Assembly: GCF_000247815.1 (NCBI RefSeq)
Contig: NC_021684.1
Span: 13,640,558 to 13,704,557, forward strand
DNA: 64,000 nucleotides
Reading direction: 5' to 3'
Origin: Ficedula albicollis
Lineage: Eukaryota > Chordata > Aves > Passeriformes > Muscicapidae
Notes under the pieces: model-generated
The model's database searches: none
Told to the model about the DNA's origin: nothing
The model's input: the letters and a program-made list of their open reading frames with translations, nothing else
Position numbers and translations under genes: made by a program
In this document: positions 38,250 to 52,500 of the stretch, in pieces
Position numbering within the stretch: the first letter of the stretch is position 1
How the letters are laid out: the number at the start of each line of letters is the position of its first letter

Positions 38250-41200
38250 TAACAATTTACCATGGTTTAGCCACAGCAGGTAAAAGCCTTTCATGTTGCA
38301 GTGAATAGGCCCTTTGATACTCATCCACAGTCAAACGCTGCGTATGAGATCACTCTGCAACAGAAAACTGCTGTGAAAGTTTGGCTTGAACACAAGACTG
38401 TTCAAGAACACTGTTCAAACAGGATATCATGACATGACAGATCAGAAGAAACAGCTTTCAATAAAAGGCAGACAGGGCATGCTGCTTACCTTGTGCAAGG
38501 TGATTTGTTCTGTAGCATTAGAAGGGACAACATCAGACAGAGCCAGCAACCTACACAACTGAATTTGTGTCAGTGCCTCCCATGACAAGAACAATCTCTT
38601 ACATTTAGGCATCTGTCAGTCCTGTAAGGGGAAGCTGAGATATACCCAGGGAGCAATACTCAGTAACTAGGACCAAAGTTCTGTACATTTCGAATGTGCA
38701 ATCTGGTTGGCTTAAATCAGCTTTTACCAGGTAAGAAAAAAAAGGGGAAAAAAAATCAGTTTCTAAAAAGATGGAAAAAAATGCATTCTAATTCTCTTCA
38801 ATTAAATTAGAATTATGTATTCATCACTAAATCTTTATTCTTATAATGAGTCTTTAAACACATAATAAATAGGCAAGTCCTTTTTAGGACCTTTCAGCAT
38901 TTTCCAGGCTTGGAAGTCAGCAAAGATTTTCCTGGAAGAAATTCAGTTCGGAAGACTGTTTAAACTGACAGCAGCAGTGATTGGCATTACTATAGCATTA
39001 ACTAGAGGAATGTACCAAAACAAATGTTTATAAAGTATTGATTTGAATAGCATAAAACATAATAGGTTCAGATTACCGATGTCTTATTCAACATCTCATT
39101 TTCATTATAAGGATAAGCAGGTTCACCTACCTGCAGGTTTGCAGGTTTGCCTATTATTTTAAACTGCACTTGTGAATTATAGTAAGGATTTATGCTCCTC
39201 ATGCAGAATACAGAATGCTGACTCTGGAAAAAAAGAATCAATTGGCTACTGCCACTTCTCTATTCTAAACATTAGTACCAACACTTGAAAGGCCAAAACG
39301 ACTACAACATTTCATAAAAAGAATGTGGCCAAAAGTCATCCTCACTTTGTGGCACTGAACCCAAGTTTGGCATAGTGAAGCCACTCCTGAGCACCAACAC
39401 AGATTGTCAGAGCTGAGACTGCCACCAGACACGGTATTCCATGAGAGCAGCTGGAACAAACAGATTATTTTCTACCTTTCAGTAGCATTTCAGTAGCTTA
39501 TCTTCAGAAGTGTTTTCAATAAAACAATAAATACATGCCAGTTTGGTATCTGCTTTTGCTCACAAGACAACTGAATGGCTTCAAACTTTAGTTTTGTGTT
39601 TACCCTGAGGCTACATGAACTGGAGGTGTTTGAATGTGACAAGTTTTCTTGTTAAGTATTCAAAGCTCTTTGCTAAATCTTCTCGGTGACTTCAGTTCTT
39701 TGCAACTGCCTTTGAGTACCTTTAAATAAGCAATTCCCTAAAACCATATTTCAGTCTTACTGCTCTCACAAAGAAGTGTGGGCTCTCTTTTTAATAGTTA
39801 AAAGTGTACAGTAAAGCCTTGGATATGTAGATTTCATTCATGGACAATTTTAAGGCATATTAAAAAAATAAAATCCCTCCACTTTCTTCAAGTACCTTAT
39901 TAAATACAAACCCTTCCTGTGCAATATATATGCAGCATGCTGTATAAAGACAATGCTGTTTGCAGTGCCAAATAACACACAGTTACCCAGACCAAGTTTT
40001 TATTACTGATATTCTTTTTATAAAAGTTGAGCCAAAAGCTTTAATTGAATGATTAAAGTTTAATCTCTTACCAACTATGATTGAGTCCTTCTAACTGTAA
40101 TCTGAGCATCATTTTGCCTTTATTGCCCAGCAGCCACAGCTTCAAGAGACACGGTATAGAGAGAATTCTGTTGCACATTACACTTTAACCAAGAGCATCA
40201 AGCAGAACATCAAGCATAATGCATTTTTCATGTTTAGCCCAGTGAACAAGCCTTTTTCCCAAGACTGAGAAGTTAGCCTTTAACAACAGCAACCCAAGGC
40301 AAAAGGATTATGAGAAATATATTGGCATTTCCAACAGGCTTTAAAGCAATCTAATTAGGTAGCCACACAGTATGTTTTGTGAGAAAACCAGCAACGTAAT
40401 AACTTCATTGCCATCAGAAACAAAATGAAAAGCTCATGGTAGCAGTGAAATCCCACATTTTCCTCTGCCATCTGTCAATATCCCATTGGGCTGACAGACT
40501 GTCTACCAAATAGCTTAAGAAATATCTGCCCTATTTCAGGCTTGGAACTACAATGAAAGGCACTCAGATTTAAGCACCACCTTCCAAAGGAAAAGGATTC
40601 AACACCTGTTAGATCCGGAATTTCAACTTTACAATGAAGTAAAATTTTGCATAACATTTATGATTAAATAAAAAAAGATTCATTGATACAACACAATATG
40701 TTATCCTCACTTAAAACTTGAAGAACATATTATTACAAAAACTGTGTACGATTACAGGTAGTAGTTTAAAACACCACTAAACCACTTTCAGGAAAGTGAG
40801 CTTAACACATTACCCACAATTACACCCTGTGAATGTTCGTTCCTTTGTTTTGAACCTTACCCACAGCTGCTTCCTTTTCACTCCCTTTCTCAACCATACA
40901 TCTTACTGACATCCACAAAGCAAAACCACTGCAAATAGACAAATGTTCAATTAATGTAATGATTTAACTTACTGTACTGTGCTAAAGTATTTATTTTCCT
41001 TCCTCATCTTTCAAAGAACACTGTTTACAGTGTGAAAACCGACTTTCCCCTCAAGCACTCCATTTTAAGAGTGTTTTGCTCTTGTCCAAGTTGTTTAAAA
41101 CTATGTACTTGTTATCAATTCAGAGCAAAGCTCCCATTGATGCCCTTTCTAATACTGCTATACTTACCATTTAAAGCCCAAATGCAGCACTGCTTTGTTT

Positions 41201-42704
41201 CACCTGCTAAATGATGTGCCAGCATTTGAACAATTTATCCTTAAACAAAGAGCTTCAGAGAAACAGCTGCTTAATAGTAAAAAAATAAGCAAAATAAGTT
41301 AAAAAATAAAAACTATTTAAGTACAGTATAGTATTCTAATTCAATACAGAAAAAAAGTTCCTTTACTTTCTCATTTCTGAGAAAACATTTCAGAGACAAC
41401 AGAAAATACAGAGTTGATATCAATTTAAAATATGAAAGACAATCCTTGATTATCAGCATCACATCCAGTCCTTACTTTATTCCCCAGGTGTTAGCAAAAG
41501 AATAAAAAGATTTTTCTCCCCTTCCCAGGAAATAGATTAGGTAGGCATGACATTTTCCCACTTCACCGTCGTATGCGGTAATAAGCTTTCCTTTTGTAGC
41601 ATTTATGAATTCAAACAGTGCTGGGGTTAAGCTGGAGCAAAGCAATTTGGCATGCTTGCATCTGCTTTTATCAGGGAAAGGAAAAGCAATCCATGAGGTC
41701 TGGACTGACCTTAAAGCACAAGTATTTATTTGGAGATTCTAAGGGCTTACCAATTGTGTTTGGTAAGAGGGAACTTAAATTCGATCACACTCACACCCAA
41801 TGTCACCTTAATTCCGGCAATCACCTTTCAGTTCTTCTGGGGGCCAATCACGTAATTGGTATTCTGGTACTACAAATATTCTGTCTTTAAAAAGGACACA
41901 TTACCTACACACTCACATTCTACCATGCTGCTTCCTACAGGACATGGCAGGTTTCCAAAGTCAGCTACTTCCAAAATTCAGATAACTTTAAAAAATTAAG
42001 TCTATGCTGGTCAATGCAATTGTATTTTCAAAGTATATCTATATAACCTTCTGGTGGCTCTGATATACAACGGTCCCAAAAAAATATTATTTTATAAGTA
42101 AACAACTACTAGAGAAATTTGTCTTAAAAATCTCAGACATATGAAAGAGCTGGTTTGGAAAACAAGTCTTCACTGCTTTTACTAAGCCATTTCTCAATGA
42201 AATAAAAATGCATTCAGGGAACAACACTGCTTCCTCTAGAACTTGAAACTCCCATTTTGTTTCAAGGCAAGATTGCTCCAGCTCTTTTGTGAAATCTGAG
42301 AAAATTTTAGTGTTTCCAACTCTCCTGTCTACAATAAATTAAAAGAAATGCATTAGAAACAATTAGCGGGGAAACATTTATTGCCTCTCAATGACAAAGG
42401 TACTTGATCAAATTCAGATCCACTGCAGTGCAAGCAGTAAAACAATACACAGTGTGCTGCTTTGCAAATGGAACACTTCCATCTTACCACCTAATAAATA
42501 GTACTGCTCTTGCCAGGTAGTGATGTGTCAGTGATTAAGGTGGGGTTTTTTCCCTTTATTCATTCTTCCTCCACCTGGAAAATCTGAGACTATTTTAAAA
42601 CTGACAGTACATAGAATTAATTCTCAATTACTCGATAAGCAATTGCCGCATTTCATACATTCTAGGTACACCAGCTTCCTATATTCAAATACAGAATGTG
42701 CAGA
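38250..42704. other. AT-rich noncoding DNA, nothing firm
   Basis: A 105 bp minus-strand stretch at 39346-39450 has textbook splice sites (tctgtttgttccag; gtgagg) and two open frames, but no family and no compatible neighbour. Otherwise nothing is recognised. Confidence 0.4.
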
Positions 42705-42800
42705 TGTGGTGCTTAGGGACATGGTTTAGTGGCAGTGCTTGGCTAATGGTGGGACTCAGTGATCTTAAAGGTCTTTCCAACCTAAATAATTCTAAATATA
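42705..42800 (+). mobile_element. CR1 LINE 3' end
   Basis: The plus strand contains ggtgcttagggacatggttt, then gtggcagtgcttggctaatg, then gatcttaaaggtctttccaa followed by cctaaataattct. This is a standard avian CR1 3' terminus, degraded at its short terminal repeat. Confidence 0.9.
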
Positions 42801-44120
42801 CATTCCACATTATAAAAATTACCAACAAGAATGAGAACTGTTGTAATTCTTAACGTCTCTGCTGAACTGAGCATAGAATTACAGAAGGAAAGACCCTTTT
42901 TTCTCTGACTTGCCTTCAGAGCACCTGTTTTCTCTGACTGGAGCCAGACTAATATCAGCTCAAACACAAACATGCCCAGAGAATCAGGAATTCAAGCCAC
43001 ATGTTCTCACAAAAAGATAAATTGATTCAGTTCACCAGGGCTGCTCAGGGCTCAAAGGCAAAGCAATCAGGCTCTCAACGAGACACAGAGATCACCACAT
43101 GCAATTCCATTACAGCCAAGGACAAGGTTCTACAGTCGAGATGCTCCAGTGCCATTTTCTGCTCACCCAGCCTGTGTGCTTAACATCCCACAAACACACA
43201 AAGGACAGACCTAAACTGCCTTTTCAATACAAAGAAAAGCTGCACGATTCTCTTAATTTGACATCAAACCCAGATCAGTAGCTGATGCTAAGGGGCAAAT
43301 CATAGCAGCTTGAGTTTAACTCAGAGCTAAAGAGGTGAGACAGCAGCTTCAGGACGGAGCTGGCTCGTATTCACCAGCTCACAACAAAGGTGTGGTGATC
43401 TATCTATAGGGGCTAGAACATCCAAGAAATGTGCTCATACTAGGGAAGAATTAGTCACCACTTCCTCTCCAGAGAATTTTCTTCCTGCCAGGATCTCTCC
43501 AAGGAAAAGCAAGTCTGACAATTAATGCAGGTAACAACACTTGACAGCAGCTGTGCAGATGTGCCACCTAAAGGACACAGGCATTGTGAGGGATCGAAGG
43601 GACATTTTCACTCTGTTCCTAAATAAAGAACAGGAGAAAGAACTGGGTGTGTGCATGTGTGAGTATGAAATGGAAGCCAAATCTATCTAAATTAAAGATA
43701 ATTATAAGGAGATTATTTGGTTCAAGGTCACCTATGGCAGGCAACACCACAGTTACATGATAACTTTCGGTAAAAAGAAGATTAAACAGATACAAACAGC
43801 TGTAAACCCACAGAGCGCTGCTGCCACATACAGAACTCCACTTTCTAGTTTTTCTTAAATGTTTTCCTTTGAAAATACATCTATTCATTAAAATATTTGC
43901 TTGCTCCAATCTCTTTTTTCTTTTATATTTTTCTACCTATTAACAGCTCAACTGCCTATATATATTAAAAATTCATGTACTACATCATAAAAGGCAAACA
44001 TGATCGAAAAAAAAAGCTAACTCACATCACAGCATAGTATACATTTGCTGCTTCTGGGCTATACAAATCTGGTGTTTAACCGGTCTTTAAACAGTTAATC
44101 ACAGTGATTTACTATTTATA

Positions 44121-44196
44121 ACAACACAAATTCATATCATTTTAAATTTCACTGCACAACAACACAAATTCATATAATTTTAAATTTCACTGCATA
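44121..44196. repeat. Tandem duplication, period 38 bp
   Basis: Copies 44121-44158 and 44159-44196 begin acaacacaaattcatat and differ at one or two bases. Confidence 0.95.
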
Positions 44197-47100
44197 TTGT
44201 GACTATCTTGAATTTCTACATCTTTCTTTTATGTTGCAGGCTGCTTTAGTTATCCCAGTTCAACTTTCTGAAAGTAACAGAAAAAGGTGAAGCTGAAGTG
44301 AAAAATGAAAAGATGAAGTTGTTGAAACAAATATAAGCTTATGGGACATTTAAATCTCAGCAAAATAGCTTATTGATGAAAATGGGTCTCTGTCAGGCTG
44401 CCTGATGTAATATCCAGTCTCTTTTCAGAAAAAATACACCCTATTTCTACTTCAGCTATTAATCAAAGAACAATTAAGTTACACATTTATGAGCAAGTAC
44501 AGAATGCTGAACTATCTTCAAAGACTAAAGTTATTGTGATATCATATAAACAGACAACTATTATGCTCCACTACCAAAATTTTAGGTATTTATCTACTCA
44601 ATGCACAGCGAAAAAACCACAGTTATGCAGCCTTATCTATCTTAATTTCCTGATTTCCATAGAAATCCTTGAAGCATACTACTACATAAGCAACCCTCAT
44701 GCAAATTCAGAAGAACCATTAAAAAGTCACTTTTAATTTTCTTGTTTTTCTCACCTGGCACTATTAATCTAGGGAGAGGAAGCAGGACCGGTGCACTTAT
44801 TTTTAAATACACTGGCATTAATCTTTGCAAACATAACTACACCAGCACAACTTAATCACTGTGAACAAAGCAGAAGTCAGCATTTATTCTCTAAGATTTG
44901 GAGACCCTCAGCATATCAACTTTCTTTACATTTTTCCTCTATCACTCAGCTTTTGTCTGATAGGGAAGCCAGGTGGCTAAAGAAGTTGTCCAGTCAGCTT
45001 TATCTTTAAACTCTGCAGGCAGATCTGCAAATGTAACACAAAGGGTGTAAGGCAATGCTTGCCACTGCAATGTAAGAAATACACTTCCCTTTAGAGTATC
45101 CTCTTTCTGTAATTCCAGACTACAAAGGGATAATAAATACATACATCAGTGTTTGGCCAATTCATTCATAATCATGTTCATTTAGTACAGCTACTACTGT
45201 ATGAAAAAAAATGACACCATTGTTTGGTCACTAACACTGAACTCATCCAGCAGTCCTGTACATGGAGAGGGGAGCCAAGGCTGAAGTAATTTTGGCCAGT
45301 CCCAATTTACTCTGAAGTTAAAAGGGACTTCTCCACACATCCATGAGACAACTCAACAGAGACAAAACATCAATTTGTACCAACCCAAGTTTAATCTGGA
45401 GGATGATTAACAAACAAGTAGAATTAACTACTGAAGGAAGTGGGTGCTTAATCTCTCTCAGACTCTTCAAACAAAGACAAGTTTTCCAGCAGATCCACTT
45501 CAGCCAAGCACATCACCTGCCTCCATCAGGGAGAGATATTTACATTCCCCACACAGAAGATCCAACTAAACACGTCACTGATCTCTTCTGATCCCTACTA
45601 CTATGAACCTCTATCACCCTTGTAGTCCTAGATACAATTTTTATCTATATTTAGCACAACAAGAAACAGAAATTTTTTTGAGCTTTTCCTTCAGTTTTCC
45701 TGGAAAAATTGACAGAGAATTAATTACATCTTATCTGCACCTCATTACTGCTCCAAAAAAACCTCCCACTTCTACCCTCTTCCCTCTTTAACTTTGAGAA
45801 TTGCACCTAAATTATAATGATTCTTCAAATTTTTAAGACTAGCAAGAGCTGGCTGCATAAGGAATAAGATACTCATTCCAACAAAAACAGCTCAAGTCAA
45901 GGAAAAAAGCTGCATATCTTTTAGCTAGGAACTTCAGAGTTAGGAGCACAGATTTCAGGTGCTTTTGTCTTCTTTCAGCATTTTTAAATGCTGAAAACAT
46001 TTAGAGGGACTTTAAGTGTGCCTCTATACATTACATATGCATGTTTTTATCAGCATGCATTTGGGTTATTCCCTCAGAAATCCCTCATGCCTGCCCACAG
46101 AAAATCTGATTCAGGTTTCAGAGGCTTTACTGGGAAAAGGAAAAACAATGTATGAAATACATTTTATATTTTATGTGTTTATATACATTGATATATTTTC
46201 TGACAGAAGCAGCAGCTTTCTGCTGTTTAAAATGTTCCTGTTCACTTACATTTTACTTCTGAGCTTGTTTTGGATATTCCTCATCTGTGACATTGCCATG
46301 GATTTATTCTGGTCAGAAATCATAGGATTTATTTCCATTGAGCAAACCAGTGGGTTTTCGCAATGAATTATCATCAACTTCTTTTTTTCTTTTTTGTTTT
46401 TTTCCTTTTTTGTTTTTTTTTTCCTAAGAAGGCAAATAACTACTGGTTTTCCCAATGAACTGCACTCTGAGAAGTTCATTACATACTCATTTTGGTTGTG
46501 TCACGCTCTCAATGATTATATAGTGTGTAAGTCCTTTCTATAATGACCAGGAAAACAATTCAGCGGAACATCTTTATCTAATTTTTCAAATCTAGAACAT
46601 TATGTCCCATTTCACTTTTATGGGACTTATTTCAAACTTCTTCCAAGCAGGTCTCAGGTACAAACCTGATGTTTCTCTCTGTTTTTTCTTTCCATAGCTC
46701 TCTAAGCCACCCCCAGAACTGATCAGATAGAATGGCATCAGTCGTTGTTGAGCTTTACAAAAGTCATATTGATTGTATCTCCCAAAGGCACATTGTCATC
46801 ATTTTACCACTGATGGGGTTATGGACAGACACACACTTTGACACTCCCCTTAGATGTGATAAATGCAATCCTCGTTTTCTCAGATCTTGTGCAATTCACC
46901 ACAAATCCATCGATCACCACAGAACGACCCTTTCTATTCCACTGAAGCCGTGAAACCCAAAGATATAAATATCTTCCTAATTCATACATATGCCATATAT
47001 TTCATAGTCCTATTTTTCATTAGATTGGGGTGATTCAGCTCATCATTTCCATGATGAAAATACCAACTGGTGTATTCCTTTTGAATAATGTTGTACAGCA

Positions 47101-47785
47101 TCACTCTGAATAGAACATTATTAACAGGTTTCTCCCCCACTATAATCTATCTCATTTTTGAATACCAGAGGGCATTCCTGACATGTGCCACATGTGAATC
47201 ATTGGTGATTGCTACTAGCCAAAGTTTCATTTGGAAATTTTACCCTAGTAAAAACATTTCTTAAACTATACATAACAGGCTAGAAAAATCTCTTCCTATG
47301 CTTAACATAGGAAAAGCCACTAATCAGCATTTACTAAGCATTATGGTTTGTGCATCTTTTGCCAATATTCCCAAAACAAGAAAAATTGGACACTGCAAGA
47401 ACAAAGCAGCCAAGTCAGCCACATGTGAACTTCAAAGAGCAACTGGCACAAACTCAGTGCCCTAACACTGCCCCTATCACAGAACTACAAAGAGTGTAGA
47501 GATTATGGCAAGATTTAGCCTAGGGTACAAAATTCTAGATACGCTATTTTGAGAATATATAATAAAATCTCGATAAAGGTTTGAACACTTCAAATGCTAA
47601 GTGCTCGTGATAAAACAGATGCCTGTCACTGCCCTACGGAATTATGGAACTGTTCTTAGTTTTGGGTCTTAAATATACAATTAAAAGCTTTCCATCTCTC
47701 ATTTCAGATAAGAAAATTGCAATCCTTCTTTGGAAATTAACTTTCCATCTAGTTCCTTGAAATGCTTTTTTTTTGATTATTATTT
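44197..47785. other. Noncoding DNA, nothing firm
   Basis: A minus-strand stretch ending at a TGA near 44947 follows a good acceptor (tgtgttacatttgcag) and reads LPAEFKDKADWTTSLATWL. It would suit a last exon but has no recognised family. A pyrimidine (T/C) tract lies at about 46379-46424. Confidence 0.35.
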
Positions 47786-48193
47786 TTGAACCATGTCATT
47801 GAATTATTAAATGTGGCTTACATTTGTATCTCTGGAAATAGGTTTTTTTTAATTCTCTCTTCCTCTACTATTTCATTTCTGTCCATTACCAGGGGTGTGA
47901 GTAGGTTGCTGAGTACACTGATAGGCAGGGAGCAGGGAGAAGTCCTGGCTCCACATTTCATTCAGATAATAGAAACCTGCAAGCTGCTCAGTGTGACAGA
48001 TGAGCCCTGTGAGCTAAAGCAACTTGTTCCGCCTGTCAGGCTGCAAGAGCCTACAGCAGCAAGATACAATTGTGATGACATCGCCATCGCCAAGCTGGGT
48101 CAAACATACGGTCACTTTAAAACTGAATGTCACCCTTTCTTTCTACTTGAGGAATTTGATTCAGTGACACTAAAAGCTGTTAGATACCATTAG
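47786..48193 (+). other. 135-codon open frame in a GC-richer island
   Basis: A stretch at about 47890-48190 is less AT-rich than its surroundings, contains several CpGs (for example gacatcgccatcgccaagct), and stays open for 135 codons. The first 30 residues are AT-driven and unlikely to be real. It could be an old transposon piece, a conserved noncoding element or an exon. It starts near caggggtgtgag, which loosely resembles a hAT terminal sequence, but no second end was found. Not identified. Confidence 0.25.
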
Positions 48194-49469
48194 CTTTATA
48201 TCCAGGTTCAGAATGAAACTGTTTCTCTGACAGTATTTGAAGGATCCTCTTTGCCATTAAAGTTCGTAGGAATCACAAACTGTCAGATAATGTCACTACT
48301 GCCCAGAGCAAGTGGGTGCTTTACGAGCACAACACTGTCCATGCTGCAGATGGGCCTTTGAACTAATATCACCATTGTGGCCTTTGTGGATTAACTGCAT
48401 TCAAATCATCATTGAACTTTAAAGAAAGTTCTACAGATACAAAGTGTTTCTTTAATTGCAGAAATAAAAATAAAAGATATTTCAATTCATGCTACATCTA
48501 TTATTTTGTTTAGATCATAATCTCGTATAAAAATTAATATTTTATATTTAGTGAAATAAAAGAATTCTTAAGTGAATGATAGTAAAAATGTAAAGATAAG
48601 TGGAAAGTAATATTTAATAAATTGTTCCAATAATTTCCCTCAGTCTTAGAAGATTTACTTGCATCATACTGTGGTGCTGAAATACTCCATGCTATATTAC
48701 AAGCATGTACTGTTCAGATTAAATAACTGTGAATACTGTAAAGATAACTGAAATACTGTAAAGATTAAATAACTGTGGTATACAGGTCACAGCACGTGCT
48801 GGTTCTAGATAAGATTTGGAAAAGCAGATAGTGAGATGAAGATAGTTCTGATCATACTCTGATATTTGATGATCAAAATCTTGCATGTATTAAATGATGT
48901 GTAAACTGTTCTTTTTAACAGAATTATATGTATATGTTTCAGCATGAATAACTTTAGTCCAAAAGTGCTAGAAATGCAGAAGGAAAGGTCTGAGACATCC
49001 AAAAGTAATTTCCTTCTCAATATTTACCAATTTGTGTTGACAGTCTGAGTCAAGCTCAAATCATGGACTCAGGCCAAAGGAAAATTCCCAGCCTGTTAGA
49101 TTTCACAGTTTAATTTAGAATTTCAATACAGCATAATGAAGACATTTTATATACTTCAGGTTTTGATGTATCTATTTTTCTGGTTTATGTTACATACTTG
49201 CCTTTCTAGTTCAACACAAAAATTTTCAGGAAAACTATTTTCAAGAAAAGCTTCTCATGGAGCCATTCTGTTAAGATGATTCATATTTTTGTGCAGTTAA
49301 AAACTTATATAATTCTTAAAAATAATTGTTGTTTACTTGCTTTGATTTCTAAATGTCTTTGATCTCATTCATTAATATTCATTAGACTTCTGATGTTGGA
49401 CTAATGAGAATCTTACACATTTATGAGAAGCTATTTAAACAATGCTATCAATTTTTTTTTCTGACTTAC

Positions 49470-49585
49470 GTTTTTCATCAACACTGACAATACTTAATTC
49501 TTTGTATTTTCCAGTTTTTTCTTCAAACTTCCTGAAGACATGGAACACATTCTCCAAAATAAAAGGGAACTCCACAAATGCACAA
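49470..49585 (-). CDS. Candidate internal exon, unknown protein
   Basis: Minus strand: an open stretch containing VFHVFRKFEEKTGKYKEL ends at a consensus donor (gtaagt). The acceptor side is weak; an in-frame stop lies just upstream of the candidate AG at 49586-49587. Exit phase is compatible with the 38183-38246 candidate, but the intron would be 11 kb. No family recognised. Confidence 0.15.
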
Positions 49586-52500
49586 CTAATTCAGCCAATT
49601 TTGAGCATGGAACCCTAAGCACATAACAAGAGAAACACATAATATATATGGACAGAATGAATAATGCTCAAAGAAGGATCCAGCCACAATTTTTGAGCCT
49701 CAGGATTTTACAGTCACAAAAGCAGCAGTGCTGTCGCCAGAAGACAAGAGCAGCCACTGATATTTCCCATCCCAGGTGCACACAACTGCAGGAACAGCGA
49801 GGCCCTTGTGTGCTTTGTATTTCAGAAAACACCAGATTGAGTTTCCATCGTTTGCAGACCACATCCAGAGGAAGCTGAGAGCCCCAGAATGCTGCCCAGA
49901 ATCACCTGCATTGCACACACAGCATAAATGAGAAGCACCCGTGGGAACTGATGCAAGCCACCAAACGTAGCAGAAAACAGATTCAATACAATACATCAAA
50001 ATTAATACCTTTTTTTTTTTTTTTTCAGATAAAGCTATACCAGTTTGAAACTATCCAGGAGAGATTTCTATCTAGGAATTAACTCCTACACTGCAAGAGA
50101 AATAGCCATTATAAACTTCCAGTAAAATAAATGTGCAAAGTACAGGATTATGCAGTGCCCACAACAGCAGAGTCACACCATATACCAAATTTCCATATAC
50201 AGAAAGCTACTGCTCTGTTCTCAGTATCAAATAACAAAAAAGTTCAAGAACAAAGCATTCTTAATTCTAGGATTACAAATTTATCTCACAGGATGCTTAG
50301 TACCTAATCAACTACCAACCCCAAACTTCTCAAAAGAGTTTCTTTTGTATATCTATGTTTAAAAGATCTCCACTGGTACAAATGTTTTATTACGTATAAA
50401 TATATGAATATGAATGTGGTTCCATATTACAACACAGTTCTGGAATAAAATAATAAAGTAATTTTAGAAGCTTTAAGTAGCATTCAAAGTATTTATATAA
50501 ACCAGAATCCTATGTATGACTATGACTATATGTATGACTAGACATATGACTATGTAACACCAGCCCTTACATGTCACTCCCAAAGTTAAGTGTTATGAAT
50601 CTTCCTCTAAAGTACAATATTTCCACCATTTCTTCCTTCCTGTTCTTCTCTATTCCCCTGCATTCAGATCCTGATACTTATTCTCTGTAAGTCTTATTCT
50701 CTGAATAAGTCTGTAACTTATTCTCAAGCTCTCCTCCCAGAGATGTGCCATCACAGCATCTGTCATACTGGGATCTGATCCCACCTCATCAAGTCTTCTC
50801 AAAACAAGCCATGCATCAGAATTAACATGATATGAAAAGTGTTAATATCACAATACTAGAAGGCAATTTTTTTCCCCTGACACTTGGGAAAGTGAAAAAC
50901 AGGATAACATATTATTTAACAGAACTTATTCCAAGTCAAGTCAGGTATACATAATGCTTGGAGTTTTGGAGTTTTTTGTTATGAAACATATTCTAAGTTC
51001 TAGTCCAAATATCCTAAGATTTCTCAATCTTAATTTTTAAATTTCTTTTCTTAAATCATATTGTCGAGGCCTAACAGCTACAGCTGCAGTTTCAGCACTG
51101 GGAAGACTACATCTCACAACAGGTATAAAACACTAAAGTTATTAACACTAAATTAACACTAAAGTTAATTAATGGACTAGGATTCAAACAGCAAAACTGA
51201 TGAAAAGCTGACACAGAAATCTTCTTCACTGGAAGTACTTAGGTAAAGAGAAATGACATTGCCTGCTACCAAAAATAATGAATCAGTGGAAGGAAGCCTA
51301 CAGATTATACTAATTAGTAAGAAGCAAGCAAGAAAAATAAGAGCCTCAAAGCAGGAGCAGCATCTTGGCAAGACCCCCACAACCAAAGGAACCCAACTGA
51401 GGCCCTGCCATCTCCTGAGCCCTTCCAAGGAGGCACCCAGCAATCCAGTGGTTGCCCTATGAAATTAGAGCCTGGGCAAACACCCCACTCACTAAAGCAA
51501 TTCTGTAAACTAAAATGAAACCAGAGTGACCAATCTGTCACTACTGATGGCCAAGCTTGGTAACACCCACACAGACTGAAGCCACTGCAGGCTAAACACA
51601 CACTGAACCCATCTTTGGCAAGGTAAATGAGTGCTCTGCTTACAGTGACATCTATTACTTCTGAAAGCACCACAACTGCCCACGTGAGATTTATATTCTT
51701 CTACACATAGAAAGACTCAGAACAATTTTCTTAACCTTTCATATAACTGCAAAATTTGTCCATCCTTCCAGTAAAATGAGCATTAAAACACAGAGTTTTG
51801 AGTTTTAGTACCATGTTCATTCAACCAGCGTGTTGTGCCTCACTCAGATTTCACCTCCCTAAGTCAGAAAAGAAAATGTCAGAATGCTCTTGACAGGAAA
51901 ATCTGATTTGGTTAAACAGCTCAAGACTTTCCAAATGAATGTAAACTTTGAAAAAGATACTAATTTTTAAGTGAAAATCATTATTATTGTCTTGAAAATT
52001 TTCTTTACTCCTACAAGTAGCATTAAAAAAAACTTTTTGTGTCAAACAACCCAAAATATTTCAACCATTCCAGAAACAGAACTGGAATGCAAGGGGGTTT
52101 ATATAACAGCCTTTTTTAGGACAAAAATTAGGCTCTTATAATGCAGTTCCTTTTGAATTTAATAGAAGCCCACTTCCTTACTAATTGTTACTGTTTCTGT
52201 GACCAAAATCTGCAATTAGTTAGACTTCACAACACACACAAGAATCCTTTTGTGGTTATATTATTCAACCTGAACATCAATAGCAGGACTGTTATACGTT
52301 CTACAGGAATGCCTATTTTATTAAACCATTTCTGGCAAGAGCCAGTTCAACGCTGTGTATCCTTTAAATATATTACTGTAGTTGGGAAAACTGTTAGTCT
52401 ACCACATGAATTAAAGAAAACAAAAGTAAGACTACTATTTAATTTGTCCACAAAGTACTTAATTTTTAAGATCATGTAAAATATGAAGAAAAATAAAATA

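Noticed and set aside
39346..39450. 105 bp minus-strand stretch with textbook splice sites
   Set aside because: Two frames are open, none is recognised, and its phase does not join the nearby 38.2 kb candidate.
49668..49999. Overlapping frames of 64-99 codons on both strands
   Set aside because: Open in several frames at once, no splice support and no recognised family; composition explains it.
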